In this document: positions 40,791-50,121 of the stretch, piece after piece
Position numbering within the stretch: position 1 is the stretch's first letter
Layout: every line of letters begins with the position of its first letter
Program-made: the position numbers and the translations under genes
Origin: Paraburkholderia phenoliruptrix
GTDB taxonomy: Bacteria; Pseudomonadota; Gammaproteobacteria; Burkholderiales; Burkholderiaceae
Reading direction: 5' to 3'
Assembly (NCBI RefSeq): GCF_019511605.1
Contig: NZ_JAEUAV010000026.1
Location: 1 to 64,000, forward strand
Length of the DNA: 64,000 bases
Notes under the pieces: generated by a model
What the model was told of the DNA's origin: nothing
The model's input: only the letters and a program-made list of their open reading frames with translations
Databases searched by the model: none

Positions 40791-42260
40791 TTAGCCGCGC
40801 TGGAGTTCAATCGCTCGCAATGCGCCTTGCTGAATGAGTTCGACGGCCTCAACGAGTTGCCGCCTTAACGACTCATGGTTCGTCAGCGTTGGCGGGAACA
40901 CTTCCTCGATAGCAAGCATTCTCTGGACAAGTTGCGCCGGGTCGGCAGGAACATCGGAAGTCAGCCGCGCAGCCAACGGATCGATGATGTCGTAAGGCGT
41001 GCCGTCATCGGCGTGGCCGCGCAGAAACGCCAGCCACGCCGCCACGGCTAGCGTCAGCCTCCTGATCGATTGTCCCGCGCTCAGGCGCCCCTCGATAGTT
41101 GCGAGCAACCGTGGCGGAATCTTCTGGCTGCCGTCCATCGCGATCTGCGCCGTGCGATGCTTGAGCGCGGTGTTCGCATAGCGTTCGAGCAACGCATCGC
41201 GGTAAGCGAGCACGTCAAAGGAGGACGGCATGTCGAGCGTCGGCGCGATTTCGTCGGTCATCATCGCGTGAATAAACGCTTTCAGAGGCGGATGGGCGAT
41301 GGCTTCATCGATCGTTGAAAATCCTGCCAGCATCGAAAGGTAGGCAATGGTCGAGTGTGTTCCGTTCAGCATGCGCAGCTTTGCGAGCTCGAACGGCATG
41401 ACGTCGCCGACGAGTTGTGCGCCTACTCGCTCCCATGCCGGACGTCCTGTCGGGAAGCGGTCCTCGATTACCCATTGGCGGAACGGCTCACATGGCACAG
41501 GCACCGCATCGTCGGCGTTCAACGCCGCGTGTGCCGCTTCCCGATCGTCATCGGTCGTGGACGGCACGATGCGGTCCACCATCGTTGAAGGGAAAGCGAC
41601 ATGGGTGTCGATCCACGCGGCGAGCTCAGCATCGACCGCGCGCGCGAACGACACGACTGCCTGCTTCAACGCCGCGCCGTTGTGCGAGAGGTTATCGCAC
41701 GATAGGACGGTGAACGGCGGCGTGCCGGCGTCGCGCCGCTGTTTTAACGCGGCGGTGAGAATGCCCGGTACCGTCGACGCATCGTCCGGATTTGCCAGGT
41801 CGTAAGCGACACCGGCGTGATTCATATCCACATCGCCCGTTCGCATGTCGCGGCAGTAGCCCTTTTCTGTGACGGTGAGCGAGACGATCCGCACATTCGC
41901 GTCGGCGAACAGTTCGAAAAGGCGCGCGCGGTCATGCGGCATAGCGAGCACTTCCTTCAGCGCGCGAATGACGGTGACACGCAGGCCGTCTGGACCGCGT
42001 TCGACCACGCTATACAAGCCGTCCTGCGCCATCAACGCATCGCGCTTGGCGACGTCGCCCTGCAACGTCACGCCGCAAATGCCCCAGTCGCCGCCCGCGC
42101 TGAGCATCGCTTCTTCTGTATAAACCGCCTCATGTGCGCGATGAAAATTACCGATCCCAAGATGAACGATGCCGATGCGCGGATCGCGCCACGCCGGCTG
42201 CAGTAGGTGGTTGCTCAAGGAGGCGAGGGCACTGCGGCGGAGCAAAGGGCGCGTGGTCAT
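40791..42260 (-). CDS. uxuB: D-fructuronate reductase / mannitol dehydrogenase family
   Basis: A 489-residue polyol-specific long-chain dehydrogenase. It contains the NAD-binding GIVHLGIGNFHRAHEAVY near the N-terminus, CDNLSHNGAALK, and the MVDRIVPSTTD and KLRMLNGTHS catalytic segments (the latter in the family's K-x-x-x-N-x-x-H signature). Mannitol 2-dehydrogenase and fructuronate reductase cannot be told apart by motif. The divergent ManD mannonate dehydratase makes fructuronate reductase (fructuronate to mannonate) the better call. Confidence 0.85.
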   Translation of the reverse strand: MTTRPLLRRSALASLSNHLLQPAWRDPRIGIVHLGIGNFHRAHEAVYTEEAMLSAGGDWGICGVTLQGDVAKRDALMAQDGLYSVVERGPDGLRVTVIRALKEVLAMPHDRARLFELFADANVRIVSLTVTEKGYCRDMRTGDVDMNHAGVAYDLANPDDASTVPGILTAALKQRRDAGTPPFTVLSCDNLSHNGAALKQAVVSFARAVDAELAAWIDTHVAFPSTMVDRIVPSTTDDDREAAHAALNADDAVPVPCEPFRQWVIEDRFPTGRPAWERVGAQLVGDVMPFELAKLRMLNGTHSTIAYLSMLAGFSTIDEAIAHPPLKAFIHAMMTDEIAPTLDMPSSFDVLAYRDALLERYANTALKHRTAQIAMDGSQKIPPRLLATIEGRLSAGQSIRRLTLAVAAWLAFLRGHADDGTPYDIIDPLAARLTSDVPADPAQLVQRMLAIEEVFPPTLTNHESLRRQLVEAVELIQQGALRAIELQRG

Positions 42261-42310
42261 GTTTCAGGTCCTGGATGCGGGAAACCCGTCGTTGACGATT
42301 GAATATACTT

Positions 42311-42319
42311 GTATGGTAG
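42311..42319 (+). promoter_or_regulatory. Candidate GntR operator upstream of manD
   Basis: GTATGGTAG lies in the 96-bp divergent spacer just after a -10-like TATACT (42304-42309), so a bound repressor would cover the start site. The identical 9-mer recurs just upstream of the GntR gene at 47451-47459, and both are preceded by CT(T/A). GntR/FCD operators often have a TNGTATG-type core. Confidence 0.5.
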
Positions 42320-42356
42320 CATCGGTTCAACCGAATGCGACTGAAGGAATTCCCCC

Positions 42357-43565
42357 ATGAAGATTGTCCGTGCCGATGTGATCGTCACGTGTCCGGGCCG
42401 CAACTTCGTCACGCTGAAAGTGGTGACCGACGAGGGCGTTCACGGTATTGGCGACGCCACGCTGAACGGCCGCGAACTCGCGGTAGCCTCGTATCTGAAG
42501 GACCACGTGTGTCCGCTACTGATTGGGCGCGATCCGGGGCGCATCGAAGACATCTGGCAATTCCTCTACAAAGGCGCGTACTGGCGCCGCGGCCCGGTCA
42601 CGATGACGGCGATCGCGGCTGTCGACATGGCCTTGTGGGACATCCTCGGCAAGGTAGCGAATCTGCCGCTATACAGGTTGCTCGGCGGCGCGTCGCGAGA
42701 AAGCGTGATGGTCTATGGGCACGCAACAGGCCGCGACATTCCCGAAGCGCTGGATCGCTACGGAGAACATATCGAGCAGGGTTACAAGGCGATCCGCATT
42801 CAGTGCGGCGTGCCGAACATGCGATCGGTCTACGGCGTTTCGAAGGGCAACGGCACATATGAGCCGGCCACGAAAGGCGCTGTCGAAGAACAAAGCTGGT
42901 CGACGGAAAAGTATCTGGATTTCGTGCCGAAGCTATTTGAAGCAGTGCGAGGCAAGTTTGGCTTTGACACGCATCTGCTGCATGACGTGCATCACCGCCT
43001 CACGCCGATCGAAGCGGCACGCCTCGGCAAATCGGTCGAACCGTATCGACTCTTCTGGATGGAGGACCCGACGCCTGCGGAAAACCAGGCGGGCTTTCGT
43101 CTCATTCGCGAACACACGGTGACGCCAATCGCAGTAGGGGAGGTGTTCAACAGCATCTGGGACTGCAAGCAGCTAATCGAAGAGCAGTTGATCGACTACA
43201 TCCGCGCGACGTTGACGCACGCGGGCGGCATCACGCACCTCAAGCGCATCGCTGACTTCGCTTCGCTCTATCAAGTGCGCACGGGTTGTCACGGACCTTC
43301 TGATCTGTCGCCGGTCTGCATGGGCGCGGCGCTGCATTTCGACCTGTGGGTGCCGAATTTCGGCGTGCAGGAATACATGGGTTTCCCGAAGGAGGCGCTC
43401 GACGTGTTCCCGCATGCGTGGACTTTCGAGCGCGGCATGATGCACCCCGGCGAGGCGCCGGGGCACGGTGTCGATATCGACGAAGAAGCCGCCGCGCGCT
43501 ATCCGTACGATCCGGCGTATCTGCCCGTCGCGCGGCTCGAAGACGGCACGCTGTGGAACTGGTAA
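42357..43565 (+). CDS. manD: D-mannonate dehydratase, ManD (enolase superfamily)
   Basis: A 402-residue enolase-superfamily dehydratase converting D-mannonate to 2-keto-3-deoxy-D-gluconate. It is full length. It has the ManD-specific NGRELAVASYL and KGAYWRRGPVTMTAIAAVDMALWD segments, metal ligands in LLHDVHHR, WMEDPTPAEN and AVGEVFNS, and the late GCHGPSDLSPVCMGAALHFD. It pairs functionally with the divergent fructuronate reductase. It is probably repressed by the GntR protein at 47490 through the site at 42311. Confidence 0.92.
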   Translation: MKIVRADVIVTCPGRNFVTLKVVTDEGVHGIGDATLNGRELAVASYLKDHVCPLLIGRDPGRIEDIWQFLYKGAYWRRGPVTMTAIAAVDMALWDILGKVANLPLYRLLGGASRESVMVYGHATGRDIPEALDRYGEHIEQGYKAIRIQCGVPNMRSVYGVSKGNGTYEPATKGAVEEQSWSTEKYLDFVPKLFEAVRGKFGFDTHLLHDVHHRLTPIEAARLGKSVEPYRLFWMEDPTPAENQAGFRLIREHTVTPIAVGEVFNSIWDCKQLIEEQLIDYIRATLTHAGGITHLKRIADFASLYQVRTGCHGPSDLSPVCMGAALHFDLWVPNFGVQEYMGFPKEALDVFPHAWTFERGMMHPGEAPGHGVDIDEEAAARYPYDPAYLPVARLEDGTLWNW

Positions 43566-43615
43566 GGCAATTCGCAAGCTGCATCGACAGATAAAACGAC
43601 GGCGAGGAGACAGGC

Positions 43616-44986
43616 ATGGCAGACAGGCAAACCAGTGCGATGTTGCGGCGCGTCGCCGCGGCATCGACGATCGGCACCGCCGCCGAGTACTACGACTTCT
43701 TCGTGTACGGCACGGCCGCCGTGCTCGTGTTCGGCGCAAAATTCTTTCCGTCGGGCGATCCGCTGATCGGCACGCTCGCGGCATTCGCGACCTATGCGGT
43801 GGGCTTCGTGGCGCGACCGCTCGGCGGCATCGTGTTCGGGCATTTCGGCGATCGTATCGGACGCAAGAAGGCACTGATCGTTACGATTCTTATTGTTGGG
43901 CTGGGGACGTTTGCCATCGGTCTGTTGCCGGACTATTCGCAGATAGGCGTCTGGGCGCCTGCGTCGCTCATTCTGATTCGCGTGCTGCAAGGCTTTGGCG
44001 TGGGCGGCGAGCAGGCGGGCGCAGTGTTGCTGACGGCGGAATATGCGCCGCCTAGCGAACGCGGCTTCTTTGCAAGTCTCGTGCAGCTTGGCGCGCCGGC
44101 TGGTTTTCTGATTCCATCGGGCCTCTTCGCGCTGCTGAGCGCGACTCTCACACATGAGCAACTGCTTGACTGGGGCTGGCGCTTGCCGTTTCTCGGCAGC
44201 ATCGTACTGGTCGTGGTCGGCCTGTATATCCGGCTTCGCACGGAAGAATCGCCGATCTTCGCCACCATCCGCGAGACGAAGGCCGTCGAGTCGCGGCCAG
44301 TGGTCGAAGTGGTCAGGCAATTCGGCCCGACGATCGCGAAAGGCGTCGGCGCGAAGTTGATCGAGGCGTGCACGTTCGCGATGTACACGATGATCGTTCT
44401 CGCCTATGGCCGCGCGCATAACATCAGCGAGAGTTTGCTTTTGCAGACGATCATCGTCGCAGTCCTGCTCGAGTTGATCGCGATTCCGCTGGCAGGCGCG
44501 TTATCGGACCGCATTGGCCGGCGCACGACTTTCATCGCGGGCGCAGTGCTGCAAGTGCTGCTCGTCGTGCCGGTCTTTCATGCGATCGACAGCGGCAACC
44601 GCATCGCAATTCAGGCGGCGATGATTCTCGCGATTTCCGTGGGCCACAGGCTCTGCTATGCACCTCAGGCGTCGCTGTTTCCCGAACTCTTCCCAGCGCG
44701 CGTTCGATGCAGCGGCATAGCGCTCATCTGGCAGATCGGATCGCTGATCGGCAGCGGCGTGCTGGGGCTCGTCGCGGTCAAGCTGATCCAGGCGACGCAC
44801 GGAAACTCGATCGGTTTAATTATCTATGTCGTCTTGCTCGGCGTCATTTCTGCCGTGTGCATGTTTCTTCTCCCGGAGACGGCCCCCGCGCGGCGCGGCG
44901 GTGATCTTCACGACTGGGGCACGACGCGGCACGAGCCGGCATCGCACGAAGCACTGACCGCTACCGCTTTCGCTGCGCGCCAGTAG
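43616..44986 (+). CDS. MFS transporter, metabolite:H+ symporter (MHS) family
   Basis: A 456-residue twelve-helix permease. The MHS-type N-terminus is AAASTIGTAAEYYDFFVYG, and GDRIGRKK in loop 2-3 is the MFS signature, repeated as SDRIGRRT after helix 8. AGGAGA lies upstream of the start at 43616. It lies between manD and the idonate dehydrogenase gene, so it probably imports a hexuronate or aldonate. Confidence 0.9.
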   Translation: MADRQTSAMLRRVAAASTIGTAAEYYDFFVYGTAAVLVFGAKFFPSGDPLIGTLAAFATYAVGFVARPLGGIVFGHFGDRIGRKKALIVTILIVGLGTFAIGLLPDYSQIGVWAPASLILIRVLQGFGVGGEQAGAVLLTAEYAPPSERGFFASLVQLGAPAGFLIPSGLFALLSATLTHEQLLDWGWRLPFLGSIVLVVVGLYIRLRTEESPIFATIRETKAVESRPVVEVVRQFGPTIAKGVGAKLIEACTFAMYTMIVLAYGRAHNISESLLLQTIIVAVLLELIAIPLAGALSDRIGRRTTFIAGAVLQVLLVVPVFHAIDSGNRIAIQAAMILAISVGHRLCYAPQASLFPELFPARVRCSGIALIWQIGSLIGSGVLGLVAVKLIQATHGNSIGLIIYVVLLGVISAVCMFLLPETAPARRGGDLHDWGTTRHEPASHEALTATAFAARQ

Positions 44987-45007
44987 GCACGGCGAACTGC
45001 GCCAATA

Positions 45008-45027
45008 TGCGTGCAAGTACGCACGCA
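45008..45027 (+). promoter_or_regulatory. Inverted repeat upstream of the dehydrogenase gene
   Basis: TGCGTGC-AAGTAC-GCACGCA is a perfect 7-bp inverted repeat with a 6-nt loop in the 65-bp gap between the MHS permease and the dehydrogenase gene. It could be an intercistronic mRNA stem or an operator. No T-run follows. Confidence 0.4.
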
Positions 45028-45051
45028 GCACCTTGATACGGGATCACGACC

Positions 45052-46089
45052 ATGTTTGCAGCCGTTCTCCACGAACCGAAAAGACTTCTTATCGACGAAC
45101 TCGATGCGCCGCAGCCACAAGCTGGCGAGGTGCAGATACGCGTGCGGGCCGGCGGCATTTGCGGCTCCGATCTGTCGTACTACTTCAAAGGAAAGAGCGG
45201 TGATTTCGCGGTACGCGAGCCGTTCGTGCTTGGGCATGAAGTGGCGGGTGAAATCGCGGCGCTTGGTGAGGGCGTGAGCGGTTTCACTGTCGGTCAGCGC
45301 GTCGCAGTGAATCCCGGGCTCAACTGCGGCGTCTGCCGATACTGCGTGAAGGGCATGCAGAACCATTGCCTGAACATGCGCTTCATGGGCAGCGCATCGA
45401 CGTTTCCGCACATGCAGGGCATGTTCCGACAGTTCATCGCGGTGAATGCTCGTCAGTGTGTGCCGGTCCCGGACGCGCTCGACTTTGCGCAGGCGTCGAT
45501 GGCGGAGCCACTGGCGGTGGCCCTGCATGCGCTGCGGCTCGCGGGTTCGCTGGTGGGCGCCAAGGTGCTGTTAGTCGGCTGCGGACCCATCGGCTGCATC
45601 CTGCTTGCGGTGGCCAAACGCGCGGGAGCACATCGCATCGTGGCGCTCGATCTCGCGCGAAAGGCGTTGCAAATGGCGCAGACACTCGGTGCCGACGAAA
45701 CCGTGCTGGCGACGGATCAGGCTCGCATCGATCAGTGGGCGCAGCAGCGCGGCGCTTTCGATGTCGTGCTTGAAGCCTCGGGCAGCACGGCCGGCCTCGA
45801 CACTGCACTGCGGGCCGCGCGTGCGGGCGGCACCGTCATTCAGGTGGGCAATCTGCCGGCGGGACAGTCGCCGGTGGCGGCGAATCTCGTGATGTCGAAG
45901 GAACTGCGCTATCAAGGCTCGTTTCGCTTCACCGACGAATACGCCGTTGGCGCTGAAGAGCTGGGTGCGCACAAGATCGATCTGCGCCCGCTAATGACCC
46001 ACTCTTTCCCGCTAGAAGACGCCAACCGCGCGTTCGAAGTGGCGCACGACCGCACGCAGTCTATGAAGGTGCATTTGCATTTCGACTAA
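45052..46089 (+). CDS. Zinc-dependent dehydrogenase, L-idonate 5-dehydrogenase-like
   Basis: A 345-residue medium-chain dehydrogenase. Catalytic zinc ligands are in GGICGSDLSYY and GHEV. The structural-zinc loop (CGVCRYCVKGMQNHC) has all four cysteines. The NAD-binding motif is GCGPIGC, and the fold's remaining segments match the L-idonate/threonine dehydrogenase subgroup (FMGSAS, GMFRQFIAV). A role oxidising L-idonate or a related aldonate to the 5-keto form fits the uronate context, but substrate assignment is by similarity only. Confidence 0.85.
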   Translation: MFAAVLHEPKRLLIDELDAPQPQAGEVQIRVRAGGICGSDLSYYFKGKSGDFAVREPFVLGHEVAGEIAALGEGVSGFTVGQRVAVNPGLNCGVCRYCVKGMQNHCLNMRFMGSASTFPHMQGMFRQFIAVNARQCVPVPDALDFAQASMAEPLAVALHALRLAGSLVGAKVLLVGCGPIGCILLAVAKRAGAHRIVALDLARKALQMAQTLGADETVLATDQARIDQWAQQRGAFDVVLEASGSTAGLDTALRAARAGGTVIQVGNLPAGQSPVAANLVMSKELRYQGSFRFTDEYAVGAEELGAHKIDLRPLMTHSFPLEDANRAFEVAHDRTQSMKVHLHFD

Positions 46090-46160
46090 CCGCATTACGT
46101 TCACTTTCTCGCATGAACCGCCCGCACAGAGAAGAGGCGGATCAACTGGAGACACACACC

Positions 46161-47459
46161 ATGATCAAGAGCCAGCGATGGTTCGTCGTCGGCCTGCTGT
46201 TTCTCGCGGGCGTCATCAACTATCTCGATCGCGCGGCGCTTTCAATTGCCGCGCCGCTGATCCAGAAAGACCTGAATTTCTCGCATGCGGAAATGGGCAT
46301 TGTGTTCAGCAGCTTTTTCATCGGCTACGCGTTGTTTAACTTCATCGGCGGCGTGGCGTCCGACAGGTTCGGCGCAAAAAAGGTGTTCGGCGGCGCAATG
46401 GGCGTCTGGTCGATCTTCTGCGGCGCGACTGCGCTCGCGAGTGGCATCGTCTCATTGATCGTGCTGCGCTTGTTGTTCGGCATGGGCGAGGGGCCCTTCA
46501 GTTCGTCGAACAGCAAGATGGTGAACAACTGGTTCCCGCGTCGCGAGGTTGCGAGCGCGATTGGCGTGATCAGTGCGGGGACGCCGCTCGGCGGCGCGCT
46601 CGCGGGGCCCGTCGTCGGCTACATGGCCATCCAGTTCGGCTGGCGCTGGGCATTTGTTGTGATCATGATGTTCGGGCTTGCGTGGCTCGTGCTCTGGTCG
46701 ATGACGACAACGGAGCACCCGCAGCAAAACCGGCGTGTGAAGCCAGCCGAACTCGAACTGATCCAGGCCGGCCAGCAGCAGGCGCCGTCGATGGAGCGCG
46801 CGCCCGGTGGCAAGCAGCCGGGACTCGGCTTCTATCTGAAGCAGCCGGTCATTCTGGCAACCGCTCTCGCATTCTTCTCCTATAACTACGTGCTGTTCTT
46901 TTTTCTGTCGTGGTTTCCGACCTACCTGACCGAAGCGCACCACATGTCGTTGCACGACATGAGTATCGCGACGGTGATTCCCTGGTTGCTCGGCAGCATC
47001 GGCCTCGCAGCAGGCGGCTTCATCACCGATTACGTCTTGCGGTTGACCAGCAAGCCGTTGCTGTCGCGGCGCATAGTACTGACGGTTTGTCTCGGCGTTG
47101 CTGCCGTGTGCGTCGGCTTCGCGGGACGCGTGCAGAGCATGCAGGGCGCAGTCGGACTGATGTCGGTGTCGATCTTCTTCCTGTACGTTACCGGTTCTGT
47201 CTACTGGGCGGTGATTCAGGATACAGTGCGCCGCGAAAACGTGGGCGGCGTCGGGGGATTCGTGCATCTGATTGCCAATCTTGCGGGTGTGATCGGACCG
47301 GCCGTGACCGGCTTCATCGTTCAGGCGACGCACGGCGCTTACGGGAGCGCGTTCATCCTCGCAGGAGCGATCGCGGTGATCGGCGCCGCCGTTGCGTTTG
47401 CGTTCATCCGTGAGCCCAGGTCGCAAAAAGAATCGGGAGAGCGTAAGCTAGTATGGTAG
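46161..47459 (+). CDS. MFS transporter, anion:cation symporter (ACS) family
   Basis: A 432-residue twelve-helix permease of the hexuronate/glucarate/phthalate type. It shows NYLDRAALSIAAP at helix 1, FSSSNSKMVNNWFPRREVASAIGV in the third-to-fourth helix region and FFLSWFPTYL in helix 7. GGAGA 8 bp upstream supports 46161. It is probably a hexuronate or aldonate importer with a specificity different from the MHS permease. The final codons overlap the 9-mer proposed as a GntR operator. Confidence 0.9.
   Translation: MIKSQRWFVVGLLFLAGVINYLDRAALSIAAPLIQKDLNFSHAEMGIVFSSFFIGYALFNFIGGVASDRFGAKKVFGGAMGVWSIFCGATALASGIVSLIVLRLLFGMGEGPFSSSNSKMVNNWFPRREVASAIGVISAGTPLGGALAGPVVGYMAIQFGWRWAFVVIMMFGLAWLVLWSMTTTEHPQQNRRVKPAELELIQAGQQQAPSMERAPGGKQPGLGFYLKQPVILATALAFFSYNYVLFFFLSWFPTYLTEAHHMSLHDMSIATVIPWLLGSIGLAAGGFITDYVLRLTSKPLLSRRIVLTVCLGVAAVCVGFAGRVQSMQGAVGLMSVSIFFLYVTGSVYWAVIQDTVRRENVGGVGGFVHLIANLAGVIGPAVTGFIVQATHGAYGSAFILAGAIAVIGAAVAFAFIREPRSQKESGERKLVW
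47451..47459 (+). promoter_or_regulatory. Candidate GntR autoregulatory operator
   Basis: GTATGGTAG, identical to the site upstream of manD, spans the final Val-Trp-stop codons of the ACS permease and lies 30 bp before the GntR start codon. A coding explanation for the 9-mer is possible, so the call depends on the exact match at the other promoter. Confidence 0.45.
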
Positions 47460-47489
47460 GTTCGCACGATTATTTCTGATTGACCCGGT

Positions 47490-48335
47490 ATGGACACGAA
47501 GACAGCAAGCCCGAAGGCCGCATCGCGGCGCGAAAAAGGAACCGCCGCGCTCACTGTGGTGTCGCCCGCCGCGAGCCGCGCACGCACGGCGCCGGGCGAC
47601 GCGAAGACGTCGCTGCGCGGCGCGCTGACGGGCTTGTCGCTCGAATCGCACGAGCCGATCGGCAAGCAGATTTTCCGCTCGTTGCGCGAGGCGATCTTCA
47701 CCGGCTTGCTTGCGCCCGGCGCTCCGCTTTCTGAAAAGGAGGTATCGGAACTGTTCCAGGTTTCGCGACAGCCGGTTCGGGAGGCGTTCATCAAGCTTGT
47801 CGAGGCGGGCGTGCTGCAGGTGTTGCCGCAACGCGGAACGTTCGTAAAGCGGATTTCGCCGCGAAGGGTGCGCGAAGGGCGTTTCATTCGCGAGGCGATC
47901 GAGGCTGCAGTGGTACGCAAGGCGGCCGACGTGATCACGGATAAGCAACTTGCTGAACTTGCCGCGAATCTGCGTGAGCAGAAGGCCGCGTCCAGGCTGA
48001 ACGACACTGCCGCGTTTCTCGCCTGCGATGAGCAGTTTCACTTTCTTATCGCACAGTCCATCGATTGCGTCGCGGCATGGGAGACGATTCAGGACATCAA
48101 GGCGCAGATGGATCGGGTGCGCTATCTGAGCCTGAATGAAGTTTCGCCGCTCGATCTTCTGATAAAGCAGCATGCGCTGATCGTGAACGGGCTGAGGGCG
48201 CACGATCCCGACGCGGCGGAGAGTGCGATGCGCGCGCATTTGCGCGAGATTCTGGTGTCGCTGACGCCGGTCGCGAAGCTCAACCCGGACTGGTTCGAGC
48301 CGGATGAACCCGCAGATGTCGGTTTGACGTGGTGA
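47490..48335 (+). CDS. GntR-family (FCD/FadR-type) transcriptional regulator
   Basis: A 281-residue regulator. A variable N-terminal 50 residues is followed by the winged HTH (IGKQIFRSLREAIFTGLLAPG, then VSRQPVREAFIKLVEAGVL and PQRGTFV) and an FCD all-helical domain with the metal-binding DEQFH. UxuR/ExuR-like FCD regulators respond to uronates. It is the last gene of the uronate locus and its probable repressor. Confidence 0.92.
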   Translation: MDTKTASPKAASRREKGTAALTVVSPAASRARTAPGDAKTSLRGALTGLSLESHEPIGKQIFRSLREAIFTGLLAPGAPLSEKEVSELFQVSRQPVREAFIKLVEAGVLQVLPQRGTFVKRISPRRVREGRFIREAIEAAVVRKAADVITDKQLAELAANLREQKAASRLNDTAAFLACDEQFHFLIAQSIDCVAAWETIQDIKAQMDRVRYLSLNEVSPLDLLIKQHALIVNGLRAHDPDAAESAMRAHLREILVSLTPVAKLNPDWFEPDEPADVGLTW

Positions 48336-48388
48336 GGCCTTGTGTGTTTGCCGCGCAGCTCCGCTGACTGATTGTGGAAGTGTAGCGG

Positions 48389-48478
48389 TCAACCCATCCC
48401 GGACACGGCGTTAAGTTTTTCTTGCGCCGCAGCCGGCGCCAGTCCTTCATTGAAGTGATGCGGCCGTATTCAGTCGTA
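48389..48478 (-). pseudogene. IS3-family transposase C-terminal remnant
   Basis: Minus-strand translation gives IRPHHFNEGLAPAAAQEKLN and ends AVSGMG-stop, the characteristic C-terminal tail of IS3-type OrfB transposases. A stop codon interrupts the frame just upstream (YD-stop-IRPH) and no catalytic DDE region follows. It is therefore a relic. I see no terminal inverted repeats. Confidence 0.75.
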
Positions 48479-48985
48479 CCGGTGCGTGGCGGCCGGCATC
48501 AAGGTGTACTTCTGCGATACACAGCAACTCTCGCAACGTGGCCGGAACGAAAACACAAATGCGCTTCCGAGACAGTACTTCCCTAAAGGTACCGATCTCT
48601 CTGGTTATTCAGGCGAATCTCAATGGCGTGGCAATGTGGCTCAGTGAACGCGCCGAAAAACACCAGACTTCGATATATCAGGCGAACGATTTCGCCAATC
48701 CGTTACATCGACCGGTTCAATCCGCAGTCGCGTGCCGATGACCAGTCAGGCCGAGGGCGGCCAGAAACAGGTGTTCGACACTCCTGCCAGATCGTTGACA
48801 ATCGATTGGACTGTTGCGCCAGCCATGAAAATGCGAGCCAATCTGGCTACTCGACTCCTGCAAGGCGGGCCTGGTGAGTAGGGGCATGAACGAACAGACC
48901 ATCTGAAGATGAGCAAGAGCGGCTAGGTGCGATGTCTTCACCATGAGCGACCATAACGCCAGTCGCACGATTCAATATCCAGACC
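48479..48985. other. Degraded intergenic stretch
   Basis: About 500 bp between the transposase relic and the AraC-type gene. Several short open frames exist on both strands but none has a recognisable domain or a good ribosome-binding site. Base composition is lower in GC than the flanking genes, which suits decayed foreign DNA. Confidence 0.5.
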
Positions 48986-49858
48986 ATGCAAGCTCATGTT
49001 GATACCACTCACGCTTACACGAAGCGCTTCGATGCCGTACTTGCGTACATCGAAATGAACCTCGATGGCGACCTGTCAGTGGAAGCGCTAAGTCGCGTCG
49101 CGAACTTCTCGAAGTTTCATTTTCATCGGCAGTTTGCCGCTTATGTGGGAGTGCCAGTCGCGCGCTTTGTACAACTGATGCGATTGCGCAAAGCTGCACA
49201 CCGTTTGGCTTCACGTGAGTTCTGTTCAGTGCTCGATGCCGCGTTCGACGCGGGCTTCGACAGCCCCGAAGCGTTCAGTCGTGCTTTCAAGCGGGCATTC
49301 GGCATGGCGCCGAGTTCGTTTAGACAGCATCCGAACTGGCAGATCTGGAGTGCGGCTTTTGTCATCCCCTATCTTTCGAGGAAACTCACCATGCAAGTAC
49401 AAATTGTCGATTTCTCAGAAACGCGCGTCGCCGCGCTTGAGCACTGCGGACCTACTGGGCTCGTCAACGAGAGCGTGCGCAAGTTCGTTGACTGGCGCAA
49501 GCAAAGTGGGCAATCCCCTATTGCGTCGAGCAGAACTTTTGGTATCCCGCGCAATAACCCTGACACCGCGCCGGCAGATGCATTCCGCTTTGACATTTGC
49601 GGAGAAATCGACGGGCCCATTGCGTCCAACAGCTACGGTATTCGCGAACTTGTTATTCCGGGCGGTCGATGTGCTGTCGTTCGACATTTCGGATCCACCG
49701 ACCACGTCGGCGAGACAATCTATCCGATCTATCGCGACTGGCTTCCCGCAAGTGGAGAAGAACTTCGGGACCATCCACTGTTCTTTCACTACCTGAGCGT
49801 CTTTCCGGAAACGCCGCAGGAGCAGTGGCAAACCGACATCTATATCCCACTCGTGTGA
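48986..49858 (+). CDS. AraC-family regulator with GyrI-like effector domain
   Basis: A 290-residue regulator with an N-terminal AraC double HTH (about 12-112: LSVEALSRVANFSKFHFHRQF and VLDAAFDAGFDSPEAFSRAFKRAFG) joined to a C-terminal GyrI-like/SOUL-type ligand-binding domain (about 135-290). This is the Rob/MarA-like architecture for multidrug or toxin response. The GC content is lower than in nearby genes. It has no obvious target next to it; the neighbours are pseudogenes. Confidence 0.9.
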   Translation: MQAHVDTTHAYTKRFDAVLAYIEMNLDGDLSVEALSRVANFSKFHFHRQFAAYVGVPVARFVQLMRLRKAAHRLASREFCSVLDAAFDAGFDSPEAFSRAFKRAFGMAPSSFRQHPNWQIWSAAFVIPYLSRKLTMQVQIVDFSETRVAALEHCGPTGLVNESVRKFVDWRKQSGQSPIASSRTFGIPRNNPDTAPADAFRFDICGEIDGPIASNSYGIRELVIPGGRCAVVRHFGSTDHVGETIYPIYRDWLPASGEELRDHPLFFHYLSVFPETPQEQWQTDIYIPLV

Positions 49859-50012
49859 CGGGAGACGATTCTGCGGCGGTCACCTTGTGATTGCCGCAGT
49901 CTGAACAGCTATCGAAAATGCGAAGATGAGGCTGGGTACATGCGACTCGTCGATCTATGTTCCAGTTCCAGCCAGCCAACAGTGACGGCCTGGAGCGCCC
50001 GCTGCGCTTTTC

Positions 50013-50040
50013 AAAAAAGAGCCGGCTCGGTGAGCCGGCT
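50013..50040 (-). terminator. Rho-independent terminator (minus strand)
   Basis: AGCCGGCTC-GGT-GAGCCGGCT is a perfect 9-bp stem with a 3-nt loop (50020-50040). On the minus strand it is followed by TTTTTTG. It lies about 80 bp beyond the end of the decayed MFS gene and probably once terminated that transcript. Confidence 0.75.
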
Positions 50041-50121
50041 GAAAGTTTTGGTGATCCGAGGGCCGTACCAGAACTTAGAGGGCGCGCAATCGCGGGATGG
50101 CCGCTATAAGGAGCCTATCGT

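Noticed and set aside
49871..49899. Hairpin CTGCGGC/GCCGCAG after the AraC-type gene as a terminator
   Set aside because: The loop is 15 nt and there is no T-run; too weak to call.
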